Positions 13,565 through 23,970 of a stretch of DNA of 64,000 bases are shown one piece after another. A program made the position numbers and the translations under genes. Below the pieces are notes generated by a model that searched no databases, had not been told where the DNA came from, and saw nothing but the letters and a program-made list of their open reading frames with translations. Each line of letters opens with the position of its first letter. The first letter of the stretch is position 1. Where the stretch lies: contig CM041084.1 in assembly GCA_023079485.1 (NCBI GenBank), positions 66,311,709 to 66,375,708 of the forward strand, in the 5' to 3' direction. This DNA is from Archilochus colubris (Eukaryota; Chordata; Aves; Apodiformes; Trochilidae).

Positions 13565-13675
13565 ATTCTTACCCTTGCTTAACCTGTAGGGAAACTGAGG
13601 CAACCAGCAGTATGGTGACTGGTCCATGGTCAGTGCAAAGCCCAGAGAAGGACCTGGGGCTCGATTCCAGCCAGA
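13565..13675 (-). mobile_element. MIR-type ancient SINE fragment
   Basis: Read on the minus strand, the segment follows the order of the mammalian-wide interspersed repeat (MIR, a tRNA-derived CORE-SINE also present in bird genomes). It has a CTGGAATCGAGCCCC region matching the B-box area, then a GACCATGGACCAGTCACC stretch matching 'tgtgaccttgggcaagtcac', then TTGCCTCAGTTTCCCTACAGG matching the highly recognisable 'gcctcagtttcc..atctg' core, then an AT-rich tail. The copy is old and diverged. MIR was active before the amniote radiation, so this insertion should be shared with other birds and could be conserved by co-option. The identification is by eye. Confidence 0.72.
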
Positions 13676-13928
13676 TGCACACTACAAGTTAAGTTATAAG
13701 TGGTATAAAAATTCCTGTTCTGCTCTCTTTGCTTAGAAATCTTAATTTCCAGTGGGAAGCAGGTAGAGAGGGAATTGGTAAGCTCTGCTCCTGCTGCCTT
13801 TCCTTACTACCCCACCTGTCAGTTCCCCTTTAACCATTTTACATATGGTCACTTGATACCAGCAGCTGCTTTGGGACATCTCTATCTGTCACATGACTTA
13901 TATTTCAGTGTCCAAAACTTCAGTGCTC

Positions 13929-13943
13929 AAAAAAAAAAAAAAA
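13929..13943 (+). repeat. Poly-A tract (A15)
   Basis: Run of 15 A on the + strand. No SINE or LINE body ends here, so it is not read as a retroposon tail. Confidence 0.9.
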
Positions 13944-13979
13944 GGTATTAAAAAAATCAGCCTGGTAGCCAAGTTTCCC

Positions 13980-14650
13980 CCCAGGTCTGTTTCTCAAAGT
14001 GTCACTTTAATGATATCTAAACTACACAGCACTTGATGAGCAAAACATTACTATCTTTAAGCCACATTTGTTTTCCCTGTCTCCCAGAGCATTATAGTCA
14101 CCCAGGGAGAACTGCATGTTCTACTTTGCTGCTGTAAAGCTATTATGGGTATGAAAAGTTCCCATTAATCTGCTCCACACATGGATGTTTCTGGATAAAG
14201 TTCAGTAGCCAGATCCCTCTTTCTTTGTGTGCATCAAACAAAGCAGAAAAATGCCTCCAATTTAAAGACACCAAATGAATAACCAAATAGATGAGATTAA
14301 TTTTTGTTTAATCCACGTGGGCAGCGAAGCCAATGGCCAGTGTTTCTATGTGGACTTCTCCCAGGAGTTCATTACCAGCTGAGTCTGTAATAAGTTAATG
14401 CAGAGATTCCATGGAAATAGGGGGTTAATTATATGCAGAGGATGTTGGCCAATGTACAGCTCTGAACAACAAAAATAGCCCAAATTTTTGTGTTTTGGAT
14501 GTGGAATCAATTAATGAGGTCCACGACATGTACCAGAATTTAAAATAGTTGTTGTTCTATAAGAATGCTTTTTTTATTAATTTTTTTCCTAAAATGCTAA
14601 GAAAATAAGTGAATCATGGAAGGCAAGGGACAGAAGGACATGAGACTGGT
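13980..14650. promoter_or_regulatory. Candidate conserved non-coding element (AT-rich, stop-dense)
   Basis: The stretch has no useful open frame on either strand and is dense in short AT-rich transcription-factor-like words. Examples are GTTAATTATATGC near 14,424, TAAT cores at 14,160-14,300 and 14,500-14,520, AACAAAG and ACAACAAAAATAG (SOX/HMG-type) and a CCACGTGGG E-box near 14,315. It contains no simple repeat and no transposon. This texture is typical of vertebrate developmental enhancers, but conservation cannot be seen from one sequence, so the call is inference. Confidence 0.35.
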
Positions 14651-15664
14651 AATAAAACACTGGACTTTGGCCTGGGGCCAAGGCAAGCTTTTCAATGGGT
14701 CTGAAGTTTGGACGACAGCAGAGTTTGAACTGGTTTCCACTGTCCAAAAGGTTATACTCTAATAGATGGAGAGAAGAGGTTGCTGTTAGTTTACCAACTC
14801 TCTTCTTTTTGCTGGTAGGAGTGTTATGCTGCTAATACACTGCAGTCATTAGACTGATGGATATCAGCATGTGGTGTGGCGTGCTACAGATTCTACTCCA
14901 AGGCTGAAACAAAATTTCTCCTTGATGCTGGTTGGCACAAACCTAATTTTTTACCCCTTTCCCCAGCTGGTCCTAATATAAAATGTGTCTTTTTGCCTTG
15001 CCCCACCCCCATGACTCATCTTTAGAAATGGCTTTAAAAAAATAGAGTACACCCCCCCCCCTTCACCTATAGGTTTTAGAATTAACTGCATGTATGAACG
15101 TGTGGTAGTTTAGTATTACAGCTTGGGTACTGAAGAGGGCACAGCACTGTGCCTTTGGAAAAGGATGTTTCATAAAAAAGGCAGGGACAGGTAAGATTAC
15201 TTTTCAGTGATGTGAAACATACTTTGACTGTTACAGCTTTCCAAGGAGCCCCTATAACAGGTAAAAATACAAATTTAAAAGAAAATTATCTGACCCATTT
15301 TCACCCTATTTCATTTTAGCATAAGCTCTGGGCATGCTCCAGGGATTTCTTAAATCCCTCACCTCCCACTGCTTTTTTCTCACCCCCTTCGCCTAGCTTG
15401 ATCCCTAAAGCCATTAGTTTGTTCCAAGAATTTATCTAGGAGCTTGTTGTGTTGTATTTTGGTTTGTTTTTCCGTTTTGTACACAAGAAATCAGCAGCCT
15501 AAAGAAAACAGTACTTCAGAAAAGTGTTGCAAGACAACCCAGTTTTGAGCCAAGTGCTCGTGACAACTTCTCAGCACCTCTGCTGAAGTGGTGGGCCCAC
15601 TGGGTGTCCTTAGGAATGGCAGGGTTTGTTTAGCTGATCAGTGGTAACCCCCAGCAACACTGTG
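14651..15664. other. Unique non-coding sequence
   Basis: All frames are stop-dense. It has a run of C near 15,050-15,061 and an AT-rich section 15,270-15,330. No gene or transposable element was recognised. Confidence 0.6.
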
Positions 15665-16262
15665 GGCTGTAATTTATGGGGTTTCTGCAGGCTCTGTGTT
15701 TATTTCCTCCTGGAGAGGGTGGACCCCAAGGTGTTCTAGCATGTGGAGTCCTGGGGAGTGTCTGGCATAGTCTGGAGATTTTGGAGGAGCCACGCAGGTT
15801 GGAGATCAGGTGCCCCTATAATCCCCTGCCTCTGCTGGAGGGGGCAGCCCCAACACAGTCTGTTCTGAAGGTACTCGGAGGGGATTCCAGATGTGGATCC
15901 ATCTTAGGACAAGGACAGGATGGACACTGGCAGGGTTTACAACAGTGTGAGGAGGCTACCTGTATGAGGGACCTTGGTGTCCCAGGCTGGAGATGTGGAC
16001 TTGGTCAGCAGAGCTGATGCAGGGACCACCCTGCAGGGCCTGCCCCCAGGGGCAGCAGGGGCAGAGCAGAGGGAGGGAAAGGTGATTTCTGTGGCAGGAC
16101 TTCAGGCAGATGTGAAGGAGGAGGTCAGGCAGGAGACGGATGCAATAGCTGAGCTGAGGTGACCAGCCTCAGGCCATAGGGTTGATAAGGAGGCTCAGAA
16201 GCTGTGGGACTTGTTAGTCAGAGTGCCAGCCTGCCAAAGGAGCTGGCAGTAGTGAGCAGCGT
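15665..16262. other. GC-rich patch of uncertain origin, possibly degraded repeat
   Basis: This segment is clearly richer in G than its AT-rich neighbours and has few stops on the + strand. A frame at 15,676-16,017 is continued in a shifted frame by 15,974-16,162, whose end (around VKEEVRQETDAIAEL) could form a charged helix. The pattern, a low-stop block with frame shifts flanked by stop-dense DNA, could be a decayed transposon ORF (for example an ORF1-like region) or chance in GC-rich DNA. I do not recognise the family. Confidence 0.3.
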
Positions 16263-19200
16263 TTCTTAGATGTTGCATGAGAATGGGCAATGCCTTTATT
16301 TTGCCTGTAATACCAGGGATGGCTGCAGGCACCGTGTTACAGGTGCACTAACAATGAATGCTGGCGTGCAGCTCCCCCATGCCTCCCAGTACCTGCCAGG
16401 TGTTGGAGCAGGAGAAGGCTACATCTGCTCTCTGGCCTGCCAAAATTTTGAATGGAAAAGGTATGTCCCAAGTACTAAAGCACTGCTCAACTCCCTTGTT
16501 TGTGTCCTGCAGCTGGTTCAGTTAGGGTCATAACCAAGTGAAATGGGAACATCCAGCCCCATTCATGCAGTAAGTATAAGAAAACAGCAGATTATTTTGT
16601 TTTCTGAATGAATTGGGGAGTGTTATAAGAGAGGGAGTCTTTACTGCCTCTGGATCTGTTGTTTTTAGTTTCTCCTTGTTTGGGAGTGATTGGGGATGGG
16701 GCGACCTTCTGCTGACACAACTGAGCAGTGCCATGTCTGATGCCTTCAACTCAGCTGAAAGTCTTCACAGAGCAAGAATGGACAGTGACAGCCTAATTCC
16801 TCTGTAACCAATCTGAGCAAGGAAGTATAATTATGATAGTTATCACTGGAGGATGTTTCAAAGGGAATTCATGCTAGAGACTCTGACTAAGCACTTAATT
16901 TTTTCCATCAAATTACTTCCAGCCCAGCAGCTAGCTTGATGTACATAATAGCTTTGTTGGCTTCAATAAGGTCCCCCAGCTAAGGTCAGCTGAGTACCTG
17001 CCCCATGAGAGCAGGCCACAGAGCAGATGTGAGATGCTGTGGTATCACTTCATCCACTCCTTTCCCTTTCTCCTGCAAATCACAGCCCCACTGGCTACTT
17101 GTCAGCATTTTGCCTTGTATAGTTTTAAATTAATGAAGCTCCATCTGATTTTACTGTTAAACCACTCGATCATTTCCCTTTTAAAATTCAGATTTTTGTT
17201 CACACTCAAAAAAACCCCGTATCAATATTTTATAATTTCTGCAGTGTATCTCCCAGAACAAATTATATTGTGAGAATAAACTGGCTAGCTTGCTTCAATA
17301 GGTCCTGGCTTTTGGCTTTATGTAACATTGCAGGTGTGATTCTAGTAGCAATACTGTAGGTGTGAATTACTATGTTAGCATAATAGGCTGCACCTTATTG
17401 TGTTTTATTGCTTAATTGGCTTCTTCCATAAAGATTCTGCAGTTGTTACTGAGAAATAATGCCAAGCTTTTCCAAGAAAAGTGATACTCTTTTGGGGGGG
17501 TTTACTAAGGTCAGCCTGATTTCAGTGTATGATTATCTTTGGGAAATGAAGGAAAGATGTCATTAAATGAATTAAGGAAGTGCTTACTAAGTCCTTAATA
17601 AAAAGCAGAGCAGGCTAAAAGATGTTCCTTGATATGCGTAGATACTTGTAGCCCCAATGAGCCCTTTGGGAAAACAGCTGGCTGAGTTTTTTGGCAAAGG
17701 AAGCCCTCTCCCTTATTCAGGGGATTCCCAGGTGGTGGATGATACCTCTGGGTGCTTAAATGCTCTGTGTCTTTTCCACCACCCCACTTATTCCAGGAGA
17801 TGGAAGAGGATCAAAGTCATCTTCAGAGCAACATGCAGGCCCTAATCCCTTTGCTAGCTTAGCCCTAGAGGAGGGCATCCCTCAGCCACCCCACATGGGG
17901 GTACCTGCCTTCCCTGGCCACTCTAACCTGCCTGAAGCAGTGGGGATGCAGGCAGCCCTTCGGGGAACATACAGCTCCTGCCCCTGTGCCTGGGAATTGA
18001 AGGTGCAGGAAGAAATCCCAGGGGTGCCCAGGTGCCCCATGATTGCCTCTGACACTTGGAACCTAAGACACCCCTGGGTATATACAGCCACACTGTGGTG
18101 TAGGGACTAGGATGTTTTTTTGATAGCTGGAAATAATTAAAGCTGCTGCTCCTGTGAGTCACTCAAATTCCCACCACGTACTCTTGCTAAATGATTTCCA
18201 CCCCTATGCTCCCCAGCAGTGTGCCTGCTCATGCTGATGAAGTTCATTGTTGGCCCCTCTACTTTCATTTAAACCTTTTTATGTCTGTCTGGAACTGCAG
18301 GTTTAGCAGAGGGATCTGGATTTGCTTTCAGCTGGGCAAAGTATTTATGCCTGGCATCTTCTTTGCAGGGACAGTGGGGCAGTGATTTCCCAAGTGGGAC
18401 CTTCATTACACAGAATAGGAAATTTTTTATTTTCCCTTCTTCTTATAATGGCATTTTCCAAAGCTATTAATGAAAAGCAGAGCTGGATAAGAGCTATAAA
18501 ATATGGATGCAGATCTAGATTTGGGAAGTACAGAGTTTTGTTTGATTCCCCAAGCAGCCCCAAAATAGTGAGGATGCATATGTGCTGGATGCTATCTTGC
18601 CTTACCAGGGATCAAACTGAAAATACTGCATAGCTGGAAGCCCAACGGATGCATCATTAATGGTCAGGTTAACAGGAGTTAACTGTGCAACAGACTGTCC
18701 TTTTCTATGGCAGAGGCACAAAAAATGTAGTACTTGTGTCTTTTTTTTTCCAGATCTCACCAAATCTGGCCCATGGAGCATGTTTGGCTTGTGTTTGCAC
18801 TGTCTTCTCAGGAGCAGAGGACTTGTCTTCAGCCATGGACATCTCAGTGGGGTTTCTGCTGAAGTGGGTTTCCACAGTCTGAGATCTATCTACCCAAGAG
18901 CTAGAACATACTCCCAGAGAGAGAAGAAAACAAACTTTATATGAGAAGACTTTGAATTAGGAGTTCTCTCTGAATTGCAACATTTATCATCATGATTCAC
19001 ATCCCTCCAGTGTTACTGCGGATCCAGTGGAAGTGTGAAATTATTCTCTCACTTATCTTTGAGGAAATGCAAAGTGCTTCAAACCTGCTGACTCTGAAAG
19101 CCAGCTCCACCCTGTTTCAGTACATGAGAATTGTCAGGATTACTGGAAAAGCTCAACAAACCTCAACAGCCCAATTTACCCAATGGATTTCAAAGTACTT

Positions 19201-22009
19201 TGGAAGCACTCTTTATGTTTTCTCTTTTCACCTTAAGCAGCTCTATAAAAACCCTTGGATTTCTGCAGGTACCTACTGAGTTATGAAGGAGTTGGAGGCA
19301 CTTGGAGAGCTGGAACATTATTAATAACTGTTATTTTAATAATAGTTAAATTACAGGGAACACTTTAAAATCTCTTAAATCTCTCCCCTCCCTCATTTTG
19401 TCCAAGGAACTAGGACATCAGCCTTTAGCTAGGCTGTCTCCCTGATGCAGTCTCTTCGTTTGTGGTGGGAGAGCATCTGCAGCCATGGGCAAGGCATTCA
19501 GAAACTTTTGGACAAAGTCATGATGTGGAAAATAAAAAGGGAGAACTGGGTGAGCTGCAGCACAGAGGGAGTAGTTGGTATGTGCATGTCAGTGCCAGAG
19601 TCCTCAGACTATTTCATCATGGGAACCACAGCTTGACTGCCAGATAAACCACCTCTTTCTGTATTCACAATTGCAAAATGTCTCTGTAGCAGCTCTAGCA
19701 ATCATTCAGAGAGAGAAGAAACAGAAAAGTTTTTGTTGCATCCTTAGCATAGCAGGTGTTGTTACAAAAAAAAAAAAAATTTAAAAAGTGAATTTTATTT
19801 GGCCCTATACTGTATCTCTGCTCTTTGTCTGAAGTGGCTTTCTTTCCCAAAGAGACATGCAGAGGCAGTAAACTCTGTGCAGACCCCTGACTGTGTTTTT
19901 AAGTTTCTCTCTTCTCAGTTTGTTTTCTTGTGTAAATTTCAGTAGTGTTTTTTAGTTTAACTTGCACAGAGCAACTGTTTTTCTTTTGATGCCATTCTGT
20001 CTTTTGCAGAAAATTTTAAGAAGTTTATTTCTCATTACTGTTTGCCATGGAGACCTCAATCTCAGAGTGAGCAGCTGATTGAATGTTAAGCAAAATTAAT
20101 TACGTTTGTATGGTGTCCTGAAGGTCGTTAGACTCAAGATCAGAGGAGCTGCCAAGGAGAACAAGCTCCAAGGTGGGAGCATTTATCTGAGAAATCCCCA
20201 TTGCTGGTCATGGAGGGGGTCGAACCTGGGAGTCTGAAGAGCTCTGAAAATGGATGGGAAGGCACGTCCCACTCTATGGGAGGGCAATAGGGACTTGTCT
20301 GTTGTTCCAGCTGGATGGCTGTTTCCTTTACTAGCAAGCAGGTAGCTCTGAAATCATCAAGACAGACAGCTGCTGGGAGGTAGGGCTGAGGAAAGGGCCC
20401 ATGGACCACCACAAAAGTGAATGTCTGGAAGTGGCGGAGTCAAGGGGTGCAGCAGGCAACACAGAGCAACCAGTCAGCTGAGCATCCTCTGAGCCAGTCT
20501 CCATCCCACCCACATCTTTCTCTCTGAGTGACTCTGAGGAGAGGCTGCTAGTTTATGATTCACCTCAGTCCTGTCTCTTTCCAACCTGAAGGTGGAAGGG
20601 AAACCACAGGATGTGGATGCAAGATGGAAACAGGCAGAGTGCTGTGATGTCTGTTCAGCAAGCTGTTCAACAAGTGTCTTCTAGTGCCTCTTTCTACATT
20701 ATAGAAGAATTTTGACTGAATAAAGTCATTAAGTGAAAACTATACTGAGCAAGGATGAAAATGTATCCATGTACCCATGCACTGTTATTCATGAATGTTA
20801 AGCAGCGTGTTCAGCCTTTCTATAGACCTGCTTGTGTGTCTGTGGGGCAGTCTTGATTTTTTATTCCTCATTCGTGCCATAATTGCAGGAATCCTTTATG
20901 CCAGTGTAAACACTGATCTCACTGCTTGTTGGAAGTACAAAGTATACAAGATGAGGAGAGCTGGAATAACAAGAATGTGTATTTTCTGAAAAAGTAGAAG
21001 ATTTCTGGAGGAGGAGTTTTCCCAAAGGGAAGTAAGCTTACAGACCTAACTCATTCAGGCCTTTTTGCTTATGAGGCTGACACACACATGCACAAACACA
21101 CATGGTCCAGTATCTATTTCATGGACACATTCTTCCCATCTCAGTGTGTAAAGGTCTTGAAAGCAATAGCTACTGGCAGTACCCCAATTCAACATATCTA
21201 ATAGGTCCTTTCCAGTTACTGGGACTAAGTAATCACTAAGGGCACATGCCCAAATGAAAGCAGGGCTTAAACTTCTGTCCTGTCAGGAGCAGTGAAACAA
21301 GTTGCATGTCCTTGTGGTCTTGATATGTGGGCTGCTTTTTTTTAGTTTTGTCTGAAGACGTGTGTTGCTACAGTGACTTCACTAACGTAGCTCCTGCAAG
21401 TAACTCCAACAGGTCTGCTGAAAATCTAATAATAAATTGCAATGGGTTTCAATTGTTTTTCAAATGTTATGAATTAATGGGCTGCAAGTGGAAGAAAACA
21501 AGGGTAAATCTGATTCTTTGCAAACCACCTCTAGATCAGTGGATATGTTCATATTTAAGAGAGCGTGTCTTGCCTTCCTACTTAGAGGAGATATGTTGGA
21601 AAAGAATCAAATGGCCTAACTCTGCTGGCTTAAACATAGCATTTCCAGTTTACATCATCAATGTTTGAACCTGAGGTTATGTGTGCAGACATGTAATCAG
21701 AGGAGTGACACTGCCTCTCTTCTGCTCAACGTTTGACCTTCTCTGTGTTTACGTGTTTGTCTGCATTTGTGAGTCTAGAGGGATGAAAGTACATATATGA
21801 ACACAAAGTATCTGTGCTTTACCATATTTTTCTGTCTGCTTACATGGGAAATCTTAGCTACAGTACTTATTGGTGACAACTTTTTGTTGGAAATGACCAT
21901 CAGAGGAAATAAAGGCCTTGAAAGCAGTCCTTGTGGTTTACACCAGGTGAAGACATGGAAGTGAGGGTTGTAGTGAGTTGGGGGGTTGACCTCTTCTCCC
22001 ATGTAACTG
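16263..22009. other. Unique non-coding sequence, no gene recognised
   Basis: Most of it is AT-rich and stop-dense, with some short frames at 17,650-18,160 and 20,140-20,510 that show no recognisable domain. An 11-bp hairpin with one G-T pair occurs at 19,325-19,348 within AT-rich DNA, and an A13 run at 19,766-19,778. On the minus strand GGTTCGACCCC near 20,216-20,226 matches a pol III B box, but no tRNA cloverleaf forms around it. Confidence 0.55.
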
Positions 22010-22268
22010 GTGACAGGATGAGAGGAAATAGCCTCAAGTTGTACCAGGGAAGGTTCAGGTTGGAGTTTAGGAAAACTTTATTTACTAGGAGAGTGGTCAG
22101 TCATTAGAACAAGCTGCCCAGGGAATTGGTAGAATCACCATCCCTAGAGGTATTAAAAAAATGTGTGGATGTAGCACTTCAGAACATGGTTTAGTAGGTA
22201 TGGTGGTGTTAGGTTAATGGTTGGACTTGATGATCTTAAGGTCTTTTTCAACCTTTATGGTTCTATGG
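22010..22268 (+). mobile_element. CR1 LINE fragment, 3' end, older copy
   Basis: This + strand CR1 3' end is recognised from GACAGGATGAGAGGAAATAG, then CCTCAAGTTGTACCAGGG, the CAAGCTGCCCAGGG segment, GGTTGGACTTGATGATCTTAAGG and a decayed octamer tail GGTTCTATGG. It has more substitutions and small indels than the copies at 12,749 and 51,468, suggesting an older insertion or another subfamily. The copy is 5'-truncated and has no intact reading frame. Confidence 0.93.
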
Positions 22269-22740
22269 TATCCTGAATCTCCAGCCTAACAAGAACAGAG
22301 CTTCTTACAAGCTGATCTGCATTTTCCAAGCCCTTCCCAAACTCTCCTAGGAGTTTGTTTTGTTTTGCTTTTTTACACTGGCGTCCCTCCTAGCAATTGT
22401 CACACTGCTCATTCATACTTCTCATCCTAGAGGAACTCTGGCCAGGCTTTATCTTAGTGGTCTGTATTCCTATTGTCACCAAAACAGATCAGCCTTATTC
22501 CTGTGAGCAAATTAATTATTGTTAGGTTATTTAGGAGTTTGACTCGGACTCTGTATTTCACTAATAAGCATCATTTGGGAGAGCTTGTGTTTAAAAAGAG
22601 TTGCTATCTAAGGCTTACTGGCAGGTTTGGAATCTTACATCCCTGTTGAGATTGATTTCCTGTACATGCCTAATTACTGATGACACAGTAAGATATAAAC
22701 TAAAGAGCTATCTTGCAACTACAAACACCCCCACCACCCC
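22269..22740. other. Unique non-coding sequence
   Basis: Stop-dense in all frames. A C/A-rich run at 22,719-22,740 leads into the adjoining A25 tract. No gene or repeat was recognised. Confidence 0.6.
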
Positions 22741-22765
22741 AAAAAAAAAAAAAAAAAAAAAAAAA
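22741..22765 (+). repeat. Poly-A tract (A25)
   Basis: Run of 25 A, preceded by C/A-rich ACCCCCACCACCCC. No SINE or LINE body is visible upstream, so it is annotated as a mononucleotide repeat. Confidence 0.95.
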
Positions 22766-23711
22766 GCCAGGTTCCTTTCTTCATTTTATTTCAGTTAGTA
22801 AAGTCACCATGGAAGGATCCTCCTCCAAGGACTTGCAGCAATATAAGAAGTGTGTACAAAACAAGTCCAGACATCAAACAGGGCAACTCCCAAAATGTCT
22901 CTGCATTTGTAAACATGCTTCACATCTGCTCAAACCCAGTAAGCATGAAACTTGGGATATCAGCCTAATTCATTTGAATGGATGCTAGTTCAGGCTGTGG
23001 TTTGATGAGATGGAGGCTGCAGCTGGTTTGAGAAAGTGTTCTAAGAAAAGAACTAAACCTCCCCCCCCAAATTAAATATATTTAAAAAATCAACCAAACA
23101 ACAGTTGCCTGATCTGATTTGCAGTGCAGTCCTATGAATGAATGAAGCACCTGCCTAAGCTCTGCATCCACTGAAATTGCCTTTTCCTGGGATCAAGCAG
23201 CAATGTTTGATCTGAAGGATATTCACTGATGATTGGAATACAGAGGAAGGGAGAAAAGTTTCTGATTCGTTGGGATGTGTGTCCTTTACTCCCAAGTGTG
23301 TGCGAAACCCTATCCCTATCCCGGGGTATGTATTGAAGTTTTGTGTAGGCACTACAGCAGTGGACTGGCCTGCTCCACAAGTTTACTTTTCCAAATACTT
23401 ATTAGAAAATCTTGCAGTAAGAATAGGAGTGTAGTAATTTATGTGGATGTAGAGTGGCATGGCTTATCCCCACGTTATAAAGAAAACATATTTAATGAGT
23501 AAAAGGAAGCTTTATACCAGCATAACTACTTGAACAGCAGCAATAGTACTCTCAGACACCACATAAATTAAAAAAAAAATATATAGTAGTATCCACCTAT
23601 ATTTGATACATAATTATAATGTGTGGACACTGTATGGAGCACAGGTCTGAGATGGGTGCTGTGAAGTAAGTGGCATGAGATGACCTTCTTTGTGGCCAGG
23701 CACTAGATCAG
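22766..23711. other. Unique non-coding sequence
   Basis: No gene is recognised. A C8 run near 23,060-23,067 and an A-rich/AT-rich stretch at 23,567-23,590 are the only low-complexity sequences. Confidence 0.6.
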
Positions 23712-23970
23712 AATGTTCGGGGTTGAAAGGGACCTTGAGACATCATCAAGCCCAACCCCCCTGCCAGAGCAGGATCACCTAAAGTAGGTCACACAGGAAC
23801 CCTCAGCTGTTCCTTGGCATACTTGTCCTCTGGACCCTTCCCCATCTCCATTGCCCTTCTTTGGACACACTCCAGCCCCTCAATGTCCTTCTGGTCATGA
23901 GGGGCTCAAAACTGACCCCAGGATCATGCAGCCTCACCAGTGCCATGCTGATGTAGTATTGCAGGCATTA
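23712..23970 (-). mobile_element. CR1 LINE fragment with internal deletion
   Basis: In + strand reading the element appears reverse-complemented. GGGGTTGAAAGGGACCTTGAG and CCAACCCCCCTGCCAGAGCAGG mark the CR1 3' UTR; TTGCCCTTCTTTGGACACAC, CAGCCCCTCAATGTCCTTCT and GCAGCCTCACCAGTGCC mark a more 5' part of ORF2. The stretch that normally joins these blocks is missing, so the copy carries an internal deletion or is a rearranged copy. The octamer tail is eroded at the left border. The right border is approximate. Confidence 0.88.

Noticed and set aside
20216..20226. GGTTCGACCCC on the minus strand, a pol III B box
   Set aside because: The bases around it do not form a T-stem, acceptor stem or anticodon arm, so it is not a tRNA gene; a tRNA-derived SINE head is possible but cannot be extended.
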